DNA from: Nematostella vectensis | Lineage: Eukaryota > Cnidaria > Anthozoa > Actiniaria > Edwardsiidae | Length of the DNA: 64,000 nt | Direction of reading: 5' to 3' | Assembly: GCF_932526225.1 (NCBI RefSeq) | Contig: NC_064039.1 | Location: forward strand, 2,989,001-3,053,000 | Part shown: piece by piece, positions 13,201-23,800 of the stretch | Numbering within the stretch: position 1 is the stretch's first letter | How the letters are laid out: each line of letters starts with the position of its first letter | Position numbers and translations under genes: made by a program | Notes under the pieces: model-generated | What the model was told of the DNA's origin: nothing | The model's database searches: none | The model's input: only the letters and a program-made list of their open reading frames with translations

Positions 13201-13671
13201 GAATAGAATACCGCAAAGCATTCATCTACATTTGCCTTGATAAAGTTAACCTCAAAGAAGCGTCCTTTTTTAATATCCTCTTCAAGGCATAAAATACATG
13301 AGGACTTTTCAAGGCCTTAAGGTCTGAAAGCTAACTTTAATAGAAATATTAAAAAAGTGTGGCCGTTCTTCTTTCACCAGGCGCGTACAGAGGTCTTTTA
13401 GAGGGGGGGGGGGGGGGGATGTTGGCGCCTTTTTTTCTAGGGAACATTTTCAAACTTTTATAGAAAGACGAATCCAAACATTTTTTTTTCAGGGTTTCTG
13501 GAGGGCCTAAAAGGCGCAGATGGGAAGCCTGTGTTGAAGGAAATAACGCTTTTGCGCTTGCGCGAGACATGTGCAGTAGGAGCAGCAGTTCTTGGTGCCA
13601 AAGTTTCGGACCACGTGCTACCTGTGGACTATGACGCTATGGTCGAGACTCTGTTTACGTCGACCCTTTGA
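4243..13671 (+). CDS. NAGK: N-acetyl-D-glucosamine kinase
   Basis: Nine exons: 4243..4286, 4358..4442, 5964..6062, 6623..6875, 10282..10394, 10636..10723, 10945..11045, 13056..13134, 13493..13671. The phases close exactly at 347 codons (346 aa), close to human NAGK. NAGK phosphorylates GlcNAc to GlcNAc-6-phosphate using ATP in the cytosol, salvaging sugar from lysosomal glycan breakdown. Visible signatures: YFGGIEGGGT (phosphate loop), EGTNHW (sugar contact), GLSLSG, CVDTLGAVYTAS with the expected catalytic-region Asp, IAGTGSNC, GGWGHMLGDEGS, AYWISHKAVK, PPHDIDYVK, and CVGSVWKSWDLLKEG near the C-terminus (ROK/actin-like fold). A second in-frame ATG lies 15 nt upstream at 4228. I chose 4243 by comparison with the human start. 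Introns 3 and 4 and intron 7 hold mobile elements. Convergent with the DUF229 gene. Confidence 0.93.
5490..5698. mobile_element. MITE-like inverted repeat in NAGK intron 2
   Basis: Arms of about 58 bp. The left arm (from about 5493) contains GATTTAAAGTCATTTAACAT and GACCAGTATTTTATGA; the right arm (to about 5697) carries the same blocks inverted, with a few mismatches. The spacer is about 80 bp. There is no coding capacity, so it is a non-autonomous foldback or MITE copy. Confidence 0.7.
6475..6560 (-). repeat. tRNA-derived SINE-like fragment
   Basis: On the minus strand the segment GGTGGCTCGGTGGCATAGCG resembles a Pol III A box (TGGCNNAGTGG). A B-box-like GGTTTTCATTCCC follows about 40 nt later. 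It does not fold into a convincing cloverleaf, so a SINE head is more likely than a tRNA gene. It lies in NAGK intron 3. Confidence 0.3.
6970..9941 (-). mobile_element. Degenerate Ty3/Gypsy-like LTR retrotransposon
   Basis: Read on the minus strand: gag-like frame near 9397..9197 (TLENEMLRDRIVFGV, typical of retrotransposon gag); a zinc-knuckle stretch around 9231..8941, frameshifted; a protease-to-RT linker in 8790..8263 (VPIPVQDELKKIEDLEEMGV, then VIAKVTTPTPWISSMV); and an RT/RNase H segment in 8021..7839 (FDWLPQHQEAF, VTIESDSSN). Frames are broken and much of RT, RNase H and integrase is missing. Putative LTR starts on the minus strand are TGTTATGGTATACC at 9941 and the matching TGTTATGGTATACC at 7155, followed in both by GAAATTGCTAGT. 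The two LTRs are strongly diverged, indicating an old, dead copy in NAGK intron 4. Confidence 0.7.
7514..7546. repeat. Perfect short hairpin
   Basis: TGCGATAACCTCC, a 6-nt loop, then GGAGGTTATCGCA: 13-bp perfect arms. It sits beside the Gypsy remnant and inside a 77-codon plus-strand frame that I do not recognise. Function unknown. Confidence 0.6.
11641..12690. mobile_element. GC-rich foldback element with internal tandem units
   Basis: The outer arms (11641..~11760 and ~12550..12680) are nearly perfect inverted copies containing TCATTTCATAGAAACGAGAG, GTACACGACTTTTTGGGGCA and GGCCTAGGGCATGCCGTCTG. Inside each arm are tandem units of about 143 bp carrying AGCAGATAAGGTTTCACGTA and ACAACTCTTTGGGGCGA, present in opposite orientations on the two sides. 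The block is far more GC-rich than the surrounding intron (NAGK intron 7) and ends in a long C tract at 12670-12689. Open frames up to 152 codons on both strands follow from the GC content and repeats, not from coding. No transposase is seen. Called a foldback-type non-autonomous transposon. Confidence 0.7.
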
Positions 13672-13748
13672 CCCTTCTCGGGTCTGATTGGATAATTTTG
13701 TGAATGTAATTTGTAAAAAATTATAGTTGAGAAAATTATATGAATAGT

Positions 13749-13765
13749 TTTATTAGGTGAATAAA
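13749..13765. terminator. Back-to-back poly(A) signals of NAGK (+) and DUF229 gene (-)
   Basis: AATAAA on the plus strand at 13760-13765 is 89 nt after the NAGK stop. TTTATT at 13749-13754 is AATAAA on the minus strand, 178 nt after the DUF229 gene stop at 13933. The signals are five bases apart, so the two 3' UTRs probably overlap. Confidence 0.6.
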
Positions 13766-13932
13766 TTTATACTCAAATCAAATGCCCTTGTTAAGATTTG
13801 AGCTGGTTCCAGCTCAAACATTTCATTCTTGATCGAGACCCACACCTTGTAGTGGGAGAATTTCTCATAATTCTAAAAAAACAATTTGATTATTATCTTT
13901 TTAAAGTCTTATTTTAACCTAATTCTATTAAA

Positions 13933-16900
13933 TTATTGTACGGCCTTCTTATAGTCTTTGCACAAGCAATACTTTCTCAGATCCGGCCTACTACTCAGTA
14001 TACACCTCGGCTGTTCGCCGTACATATTAATCCTACTGATATCCCCCGACACACGGAACTCTCCGTCCAGATACCGGACAGCTACATCGAAAAGGGCATC
14101 ACCGGGAGTGGTCTCTACCTGGATGCGGTAGTTGCATTCGTGGGGTACCACCTTCCCTTTTAGGAACATTGGTTCTCGCCCGTGAGCATCCCTAGAGCCT
14201 AGAAACTGCGCGAATTTAGTGTTAGCCATTTGCTGATGGCTTGATTTGATCGCCTTCAGGCTCAGTCTCTCGCACAGTTGAGAGCTTTTAGGATCTGATG
14301 ACGTTAGGTCGTTTATAAACTTCACTACCGCTTCCGCGCTTCTCCTGATATGCCCATGATTGGGGTCAGCAGGTTTGAGATTGAGGCATGGGCAGTAGTG
14401 TTCCGCTACGCCCGCTGCTTCGCAACCACGTGTCTTTGGAATTTCGTTAAACATGCTCATGCCTCTTTTCAAGCCTGTAGGGGATTCTGGGTATAGTAAA
14501 ATATGTTTCAGGGTAGCGTATAAGTCAAACGGTGACGTCACCGTCTCGCTATTGTCACGCAAATTTTCCACAACATCCGGGTACTCGGCTTCGAACCAAT
14601 AGGGAAAGGTGAACGCGAGGTGAGGCAACCGCTCCTCCAAATGCCCCTGTAGTGTAGTACGAGACGACCCGTAGCGGAAGCCGTGATCACCGAAGGTGAT
14701 AAGTATGGTGTTGTTTAGATGATTTGCCTGGTGAAGGTTTTTTAGAAGTCTAAAAAAATCCTCGGCACTATGGTAGATGGAGTTAAGGTTGTTATGGCTA
14801 ATATCTGTGAAGAATGACAAGCCAAATTTGCGCTTTTTGGGGTACGCTTCAAAGAAAGACTCGATGTAGTCGAAGTGAATTCGATGCTGTGGTTTGCTAT
14901 GGATACAGTAGGGACTTGTTAAACGCGCCGCTTCCCAGAAATAGCGACCGAAGTGGTCAGTAGGGGGCTGCTTGAACCCGTGCAAGCGATAGTTAAATGC
15001 GCCATATCCAGGGCAATCTTCACTGAAGAGTGTCGCGTATCCCGCAGACTTATAATCTTTGAATACCCACGGCCACTTGTCTACTGTATCACTGTTTTCG
15101 TAACCGCGCCTTGCTTCTGGTAACTCTTTCTCAAATTGACCTGATAAAAAGGACGGAAATAATTTTTTTCATGGAATGAAATTAAGTCCCTCAATCTTCC
15201 TAAAAAAAGAAATAACCCAAGGGGGGAAGTGGGAAGGGCGCATTTCGTTTCGTTTTTTCCCCACACAATGCACACATGGAAATGTTAGTTAGACTATGAA
15301 ACTGGAGTACATGAATGCACATGTCTTGCCCATTTTACAAAGAACGGCGCGCGAACTCGCGCATATTCCAGAAGGACCGTTGACGCCTCTGACGGTGCGC
15401 ATAGAACGTTAAAAAAGGAAAATGCCGTTCTAGACTTGCCGTCGCGGACGACAACGCCGTTTTTTTAGCAATTCGTGAGCGCGCGCGCCGTTCTTGATGC
15501 CGTCGCCGTCGTCCTTGCGTAAGGTCTCTAATGTATTACACAGGACCGATCACTGTATGCAAGGTAATTTTATATTTAGTTTATTGTTATGTCTTCATGA
15601 CGTACCTGCCAGGAATGCCGTGAGCGCTGGCGTTGTGCCGTCACCTACGATGCTGTAGCCTTTCATAAACACCGTGTTCAACTCTTTGCTCAAGAAGGAG
15701 TTCGCTTTTGTGAACACCCGCTTGAAATGTGCTGCCGAGAGCGAGTCAAATCCTATCATCATGACATTAACCGGAATCCCTGTGTCACGATGTGGGCGTT
15801 CCATGACTTGGGGGTTGGGTACAACAGCTGCGTGGAACTCTGTGCGCGTCTCGCCGTCTTTGGACCTAGTCTCCACGCGTATGAACTCGTGAGGAATTGG
15901 TAACTTGCGCTTGTGTACGTCAATTTGGGTCTCGTTTCCGAGGTTGTAGCCCCAGTCTTTCTCTGGAATACGTGTTATTGGTTGATAAAAAGAGCGGTTG
16001 ATCTTGAGGTCTGAAATGAGAGATCAGGCAGATTGACGCTAATTAGAGTGTGTTACGGGATTCCACTCAAAGCAAAAGATACACGGCTGAACCCAAGCCA
16101 GGTCACAAGATGTGTCAAACAAACTGACTCTATATTTTAGGGCTGTGTGTCTTAGTGTCTCAGACGCCTATCGTCGTCACGTCTCACAAACTAAAGCCAA
16201 CCGGTTATTGTAGGACATTAAAGAACCACTATTTTTACTATTGTAATTACTCGCTAACCCTTTCCTCCATCACAATTACTTACGAACGCAGATAATTTTC
16301 GTTTGTAATCCTTCAAACCTCACTTTGCTCATTAAGGAACTTGAGCATCCCGTTCCTATAGGTGGTCAGCGGTTGTCCATGGCACTGGAGAGGCTTTGCT
16401 GGTTTATGCACGTGACCCATTATCTCCGGATTGAACGGGTCAAACTCCGCCATCTTGCATCCCTGAGACACGTCTGTCGAGATATTCTTTGGCATCTTTA
16501 CGGCGCATACGTCCTGTGGGAGGGAGAGACGTGTTGCGTATTGACGTTTGACATAGATGTTACTTCCGGGTTGTGGTTTTATAATGGCAGAAGTGTTGAA
16601 TTTTAGCTCCAGAGCTGCAAATAAATAGAGATGAGACGTTAAAGGGACTCGTATTCACTAGACTTATTCTGATTCAAATAAAGGCGCTTGTTAAAGCCGC
16701 ATTGTCACCAGTTTACTTCCGGAGGTCCGACGGAAACCTCAACCGTAAAAAGACAAAAGAATCTATTAGAATCCGAGATATTTAACAGGCCATCCGCTCT
16801 AAATTATCAATCACATCCTCAAAGAAACTTCCAATAGACGTGCTTTCAATATTTTGAAATATTTTTCGCGTTTTCCGTTAAAAATCATCGGATATTGTTA

Positions 16901-19119
16901 GGTAATCGGCCGGAAGTAAACTGGTGACAATGCGGCTTTAAGTATTGTTCCGTTACCATTAGAAAAGGTTAAAACGAATGCGTGACATTTTTCCTCCGCG
17001 TCACATAAGGCTTTGGCTTCCTCTGGCTTTTTGCTTTCACAGTCCTTTTCTTTGCACTTGATGTTTTCGCCGGTGAGATAGTAGTTATCGAACTAAAAAC
17101 AAACGTTTATAACATTAAACAAACATCTTTTATAACGTTTATATAAACAAACGTTTATAACATCGTTTATAACGTTTATAACATTAAACAAACGTTTAAT
17201 TCATAACATCGTTTATAACGTTTTTAACATTAAACAAACGTTTATAACATCGTTTATAACGTTTATAACATTAAACAAACGTTTATAACATCGTTTATAA
17301 CGTTTATAACATTAAACAAACGTTTATAACATCGTTTATAACGTTTATAACATTAAACAAACGTTTTATAACAATGTTTCAGAGTCTCACTTGTCGTAAT
17401 AAATAAAAGTGACGCGAGGTACGCAAAGGGGAGAATCCAGAAAAAGTATTCCATACCACCACCCTTTGCGTGCATTGTAGATTGTTTTAATCTGTTTTTT
17501 TTTTTTCGGCTTTTCTTCTCTTCTTTCCCATTTGACCAATGACCGAGTAAGAGTTAGGAGTGGCATAAAGGCCAAAGCATGGAGGAGAACAAGAACAACA
17601 TGACATCCAATTTAAAATTCTTACCCTTATGTAACCGCCCTCTGCTGGCTTTGTATTGGTTTCCATAGTGATGGGTGTTGTTGAAAGCTGGAATGGTTGA
17701 TATATTTTTTTTACATATTTATACTCAACATCAGAAAAGGCTGTGCTTAAACATATAGTATATTTGGATATATTGCCCTACTGCCCTATATAATATCTAT
17801 AGAATCTAATATCTATAGGATCTATCAAAATGGCTACCGTTAAGATCCACCCACGACTGTTAATGCTGCCATTCGGTGTAATGGAATAAGCTATTAAACC
17901 AAAGGGGATGAGTTATTATATCGACTTTTTCGATCTTAGTTTAAACTGCTCCACTTCAATTATGTAAATTATGAGCTGAGTAAGAAAATACGTTACTAGC
18001 CTTAATTAATCTCACCTTGAAATTCATTGTATTCTTATATGTGTGTGTGCGAGTTAATATAGGGTGAGTAACTTGGGGGTTGTCTTCTGGAGCTTCCGGT
18101 TGTGCAGTGGCTTCTGGAGCTTCCGGTTGCGCAGTTGCTTTCTGAGCTTTCGGTTGCGCAGTGGTTTCTGTAGCTTCCGGTTGCGCAGTGGCTTCTGGGG
18201 CTTCCGGCTGCGCAGTGGCTTTTGGAGCTTCCGGCAGCGCAGTGGCTTTTGGAGCTTTCGGTTGCGCAGTGGTTTCTGTAGCTTCCGGTTGCGCAGTGGC
18301 GTCTGGAGCTTCCGGTTGCGCAGTGGCGTCTGGAGCTTCCGGTTGCGCAGTGGCGTCTGGAGCTTCCGGTTGCTTTGTGACTTCTCGTTCTTTTGGTGGC
18401 GAGAGTTTTTCTGGGAATACTTTTGGTGCTGTAGGTATTGAGTCCCTGTGAAGTATCTATAAATTTAAAGGGAAGCGCAAACAATAATAACAACTCGTCC
18501 AATGCTTTTACGGCTAGATATGATAGAAGCACACTTTGTTCAGTAGCCTATAATAGAAAGGGGAGACTACTCATATAGACGGCCGGTTGCCCCTAGTGTA
18601 AGACAATACTATACAAAACAGTATGTCAATACGCCATTGCATAACCAGTCAATTATTAGAAACAACAAAATAATCATTTCAGTGTGTGAATCCCTTTCCC
18701 TGTTGTGTATTCGTTTTGATGTACAAGGAAATTGGCAGGACATCATTACCTTCATCAAGAGGGGAAGGGAGAAGGGAGGGAGGGGAGGAGGGTGGTCTTA
18801 CGTAAAAGAACCCCATGTAATGCCCGCTCGAGTCTCCGTGTATACTTATTAGCTCAACCTCGTTCATGGTTCAGATTGTATTTTCGTACTTGCATCGTAT
18901 ATGTGTTCTGTGTATGATTGCTTGTGTGCCTACGTATGTACCTTCGTCATCACGAACAACCTGAGCTACCTGTTTCAGGGGGGTCCTTTCTTTTTTGCCT
19001 CTTGTTGCGAGCTCAGGATAAATGCTGCCCACATAAAACAGTCCACCAGCCAATGCACAACACAGCAAAACTCGCAGAGAGAGTAGGCGCAAAAGGCGGC
19101 GAAATATCAGCGCAGGCAT
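13933..19119 (-). CDS. DUF229 family type II membrane protein (sulfatase/phosphatase-fold)
   Basis: Six exons: c(18942..19119), c(18016..18428), c(16957..17092), c(16324..16614), c(15606..16010), c(13933..15140). Phases close at 877 codons (876 aa). N-terminus MPALIFRRLLRLLSLRVLLC plus a hydrophobic stretch to about residue 32 is a signal anchor (basic side first). Next is a stalk of eleven 9-residue repeats of type QPEAPDATA, then a Cys-containing segment (CKEKDCES, LCDAEEKCHAFVLTFSN) resembling PAN/apple-type modules, then the DUF229 domain: MMIGFDSLSAAHFKR, FLAGQFEKELPEARRGYEN, FKDYKSAGYATLFSEDCPGY, FFTDISHNN, and TILITFGDHGFRYG, the metal-site-like DHG of the alkaline phosphatase/sulfatase superfamily. 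DUF229 proteins are found in nematodes, insects and other invertebrates; substrate unknown. The second exon acceptor (18428) is the least certain. Confidence 0.85.
16691..16941. mobile_element. TTAA-flanked MITE (piggyBac-like) in DUF229 gene intron
   Basis: TTAA-AGCCGCATTGTCACC at the left and its inverse GGTGACAATGCGGCT-TTAA at the right form terminal inverted repeats of about 29 bp in a 251-bp element. TTAA at both edges fits piggyBac-family target duplication. No coding capacity. It fills most of the intron between exons 3 and 4. Confidence 0.7.
17100..17372. repeat. AT-rich minisatellite built on CGTTTATAACAT
   Basis: About six tandem copies of a 41-bp unit made of the submotifs CGTTTATAACAT, CGTTTATAA and CGTTTATAACATTAAACAAA, the last copies nearly identical. 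It begins just upstream (minus sense) of the exon 3 acceptor at 17092. Confidence 0.85.
18080..18378 (-). repeat. 27-bp coding minisatellite (Pro/Ala/Glu stalk)
   Basis: Eleven consecutive 27-bp units, each encoding a variant of Q-P-E-A-P-(D/E)-A-T-A in the minus-strand DUF229 frame. The units lack stops in several frames, which creates long shadow ORFs on both strands. The frame chosen is the one that joins in phase to the flanking exons. It should make an extended, possibly O-glycosylated spacer between membrane and ectodomain. Confidence 0.85.
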
Positions 19120-19286
19120 CCCCCGTTCTAAGATACAAAAAAGGAAAAATACAAATTACTCTACTATGCTGGTCGCGCACGAGTTTACGCCGCAGTTCAT
19201 CGCCTTCTTGATAGTGTGCTTTTGTCGCGATTTCGGGTCTTCAGCGCTCGAAAGCCTCCTAGGGTTTTTTTTTACACTATTTTAAA
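19120..19286. other. 5' flank of the DUF229 gene
   Basis: Upstream sequence of the minus-strand DUF229 gene. No clear TATA box or other motif is recognised. Confidence 0.4.
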
Positions 19287-20854
19287 TAAGAGTATAAGAA
19301 AATGGAAAACAAGGGTAAGATAAACATTATATTGTTTTCTTGTATGAACGTGTTTGTTCGCTACCTTGGTCTCACTAGAAATTAAACCCGGATGCACTGA
19401 CTGTTATAAATGCATACAATAGTTGTGTTCTCCTTGTTTAATCACTGGGGTCTGTTTGGCATAAGAGAAGTTTATTATAAAATCACTACAAACTGATAAA
19501 TGAAAAACTAAAATAATAATAATAAACCTCTCTGCCACCCTTCACACAAAGCCCAGGGTGGGAGGGCGGGAAAAATATGAGCTTGATATATAAACGTTGA
19601 AAAGAACAAAGAATTATAGAGTGAAGCTGTGAACGTGTGCTAGCAATCAAGACTAGAGATAACTGAAATACAATATGCTGGCTTGAGCAATTAATCCCTT
19701 TAAGCTAGGTGCCCAAAGGGGGGTAAATTCCTCAACCCAACATAAACCACTGACACTGTTTTGTGTTTGGCATAAGAGAAGTTTATTATAAAATCACTAC
19801 AAACTGATAAATGAAAAACTAAAATAATAATAATAAACCTGTCTGCCACCAAACCACCGGCCAAACAACAAAACAGTGCAGAAGGCCTAACTACTGGCCT
19901 GAATGGAAGCACGTAGCTGGGAAGCAAGCGCCAATTTTGATTGATTACTAAATTCTAAATACAATTTGTAAGAGTCACTAGCCCAATCACCATACAACTG
20001 TATCAATTCCCCTGGTACTCCGTGGTTAAACGCCCAAGAGGCACAGCCGCGTCGAAATGAGTGACTTGAGCAATTTAACCACGGAGTACCAGGGGAATTG
20101 ATACAGTTGTATGGTGATTGGGCTAGTGACTCTTACAAATTGTATTTAGAATTTAGTAATCAATCAAAATTGGCGCTTGCTTCCCAGCTACGTGCTTCCA
20201 TTCAGGCCAGTAGTTAGGCCTTCTGCACTGTTTTGTTGTTTGGCCGGTGGTTTGGTGGCAGAGAGGTTTATTATTATTATTTTAGTTTTTCATTTATCAG
20301 TTTGTAGTGATTTTATAATAAACTTCTCTTATGCCAAACACAAAACAGTGTCAGTGGTTTATGTTGGGTTGAGGAATTTACCCCCCTTTGGGCACCTAGC
20401 TTAAAGGGATTAATTGCTCAAGCCAGCATATTGTATTTCAGTTATCTCTAGTCTTGATTGCTAGCACACGTTCACAGCTTCACTCTATAATTCTTTGTTC
20501 TTTTCAACGTTTATATATCAAGCTCATATTTTTCCCGCCCTCCCACCCTGGGCTTTGTGTGAAGGGTGGCAGAGAGGTTTATTATTATTATTTTAGTTTT
20601 TCATTTATCAGTTTGTAGTGATTTTATAATAAACTTCTCTTATGCCAAACACAAAACAGTGTCAGTGGTTTATGTTGGGTTGAGGAATTAAGAGTATAAG
20701 AAAATGGAAAACAAGGGTAAGATAAACATTATATTGTTTTCTTGTATGAACGTGTTTGTTCGCTACCTTGGTCTCACAAGAAATTAAACCCGGATGCACT
20801 GACTGTTATAAATGCATACAATAGTTGTGTTCTCCTTGTTTAATCACTGGGGTC
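19287..20854. mobile_element. Near-perfect palindrome bracketed by 166-bp direct repeats
   Basis: Direct repeats 19287..19452 and 20689..20854 (from TAAGAGTATAAGAAAATGG to ATCACTGGGGTC) differ at about one base. Between them are inverted arms 19453..20030 and 20074..20688 around a 43-bp spacer. The arms differ by only a few bases, and the right arm is about 40 bp longer at its outer end. Each arm holds two copies of a block with CATAAGAGAAGTTTATTATA, AAATCACTACAAACTG and AATAATAATAATAAACCT. The same 75-codon frame appears once on each strand because of the inversion and is not taken as a gene. No transposase or RT is visible. Confidence 0.75.
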
Positions 20855-23800
20855 AGACAAAGTTTCATGTTCTTCTTTGTCAAACACCTTAAAACGGTGT
20901 AAAAAAGGCTTGATATAGATGGAGTTATAAAACTAACAATTCACATACGGAAGCATGCATATAAAATAACGACTCCCAAAACCAGGAACCATTGAAACAC
21001 ACTTGTCACGTTTGTGTTTGAGCCGACAAAGTAGTAGAAAAAAAAATTATGTACCCTGCGCATTTGTTTTTTTGCACTAAACAGAAAAAATACAAAAAAT
21101 ACCAAAAGACTTTTAAAAATTGGCACAATTTTCCTTGTGATTACAAAAATGCATTGGATCATAGTTTGTTTAGTAAACAAATCATCTTTTATCGAGTGTT
21201 CGATGTTACGGCATCATATACAGTATATAAGCCTGAATGTATTTCAAGGTTTTTTTTATCAAAGGTGTTCTCGGAATTCAACTTTGGAACCATAAGGGAT
21301 TCAGTGGGGAAAACAGATGTTTTTACGCCTTTGGTTCCCTGATAAGAGGTTTTTTTTTTTTTGTATTTCTCTGGGCTGGCGTTCGAAAAGTATCTCGCAA
21401 AATCAGCAGGGAAGCCTTTTGGGGGGTAAATACAGTTATTAGCACACATCACCCTGGCAAACAATTTTAATTGTTTAACTTTAAAAAGTTTGTAGCTTGA
21501 TAATGGTATGTTTTTACCTTCGTCTTGTAGGCCTTGTGAGTAGTGTGTTGGCCTTTTATACGAGATGACAATGTAAGTTCTTGTCAATGTTGCTTTAATT
21601 GTTCTTTTGTAGGTTGAATTCGTGACACTTCGCTTATTCTAAAGTAATGCCACGTGAACCTCCTAAAATATTCCCTCATTATGTTTGAAATGTCCACTTT
21701 TGCATCGTGTCCGCGGCAACATTGACTAAACTAACAAGAATGCTTCGAAAAAGCGGATGCCTCAAATGAGCGACTTTATTACCCTGATGCCGATGTGATT
21801 CAATACTATTTTCATACACGAAGCGCTTCGTTTTAAATAACGCCTTCCAAACTCCCTAGCGCACTAAAACAAGCGTATATAGTACTTTAGGAAGTCTAGG
21901 GAAGTTAGTAGAACCCCGCTCGGACCCGAACTGGATTGGATTATCCTTTTGAAGTTTGTTTTTCCCCTAACGCACTATCACCCTTCAGCCCCCGAATTCA
22001 GTTTTCTAGGTCTAGCAGTTTTGATCGTTCATTTGTTTATTATTCTCTGGTTAATTCAAACACGCATCATCTGATCATATTCACTCTTTCTTATTTTTGG
22101 AGCATTTTTAGGCTGATAATGTTCTTAAACTTTAGCGTATATAAAGATTCTGGCAGGTCGCGCAACAACGAATTTGGCTAAAACTGATCACTTACCGAGC
22201 ATATTATAGATATTACGTAGTGTCAATCTCAGCATTGTGTTTACGCTGAACTCCATCAATTCCTCTTGTCTCCTCAGTCAGGGAGCTACTGTCAAAACAT
22301 CTTCCTATAATCAAATCTCAAATTCCTCGTACATTTTGTCCCATAGACCTCTCTATTTTAGAGTTTTGTTTATGCGCTGTTCTGACTTTCCAGTTTACCT
22401 CATTTAGGATCACACACAAGGAGGATCAATCGTTATTGTCATTTCATGACTTCTTCTTCCGCTTTTCTTCAGTATAACTCTAACAGTTTTCATTAAATTA
22501 AACAACTACTTTTTACTTGACCGTGACCGGGCATTCTTGCCTGCTTCCTTGCGTGACCATGGAAATTACTCCTCGTTACCCCTAGTAACTAGGGGGCTTT
22601 TGTACTTGTCCAGTCATTTACGAAAATGCGCACTTAAAGCTGTTATTACCTTTTATCTTTATTGTTACTATTGGGAATTTTACAATCATCCACTGTGCTA
22701 ACTTTGACTTTTAGTTCTGTTCAGTTTCTGATCCGTTTGTTGAGACATGCGAAAGAAGGCATATGCGTAAAACCCTTCCCTTAACTACGATAATTTTCTT
22801 AAATATGATTAAAACAAATCTGACAATAGCCCATTCAAGCTTTCGTCTATAGCTCTACTAACTATGTTTGTAGCGATTTTTATAGTGGATTATGGATTGA
22901 ATAAAGAGCGCATAAGATAAGAAGGGGACACTTTGGTCCTTTTATTTTGTCCTCTCCCCCGCGGGTTGCGTGTTGTTGTTTTGCCAACTCGATAGGAATG
23001 ATTAGAGATTATGAAAAATAACTCGGAAAAAGAAAACAAGCCTAACTTAAGTAAGCAAGATTGGCAAATATACTCACAGAAAGCTAAATCCTTGAATAAC
23101 TTGACTGTTTTGTTTGTCTGAGCGGCGAAGTTAAGTCAAGAAAAAAGAAAATAGCGACAAGCGAAAAAATGGCTGTGATACCGCGTTTGAGTCAAAACTT
23201 CCAAATCACTCCAGCTTGTATAATATACTTCATAGTTATAGAAATGTCTAGAAACAACATCAAAGAAGTACAGTAATAACTCCCTCTTTAATACTCTGTT
23301 ACTTCAGCTTGCTGGCTCTGATCATCGCAAAAATGCATTCCCTCGCTACAAGGATGGTCTTATGAAATGCATTTTTCTTGGATTACTTCTCAATTAACCG
23401 GAATATTCACAAAAATCAATATCATATATCATATCAAACATATATTCTTCACGGATAGTGTCCTTCGTATGCATTGCCTTATATGGGCATTGATGCCCAT
23501 ATTTAGAAGATCTAAAGTTTTCCCGCTCCCTGATCTGCAGAAAACATGGTGAAAAATGCTGATTACTTTCAATTTGAGACTCGAGGCAAAAATGTGTCAA
23601 AAAAACTTTATCGCTTGGTCAAATCTTTTTCACACAAGTCTTGAAAAGCCCTTAGACCCAGGCCTCCAAGAGATTGGCCGAGCGAGATTTAAGGTCACCC
23701 AAATATTGATATGCACGAGGTTTTCCGCTCTTGATTTTGAATCTCTGAAGTCTGAAAGTCTCTGATAAATTCTTTTTTTTACACGTTTTTGAAATCTTAC

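Noticed and set aside
18064-18532. Long frames on both strands around the 27-bp repeats (e.g. Cys/Ser/Arg-rich ones)
   Set aside because: Shadows of the stop-free 27-bp unit. Only the minus frame reading QPEAPDATA joins in phase with flanking exons.
19700-20404. Identical 75-codon frame on both strands
   Set aside because: Product of the palindrome. No homology recognised and no codon evidence.
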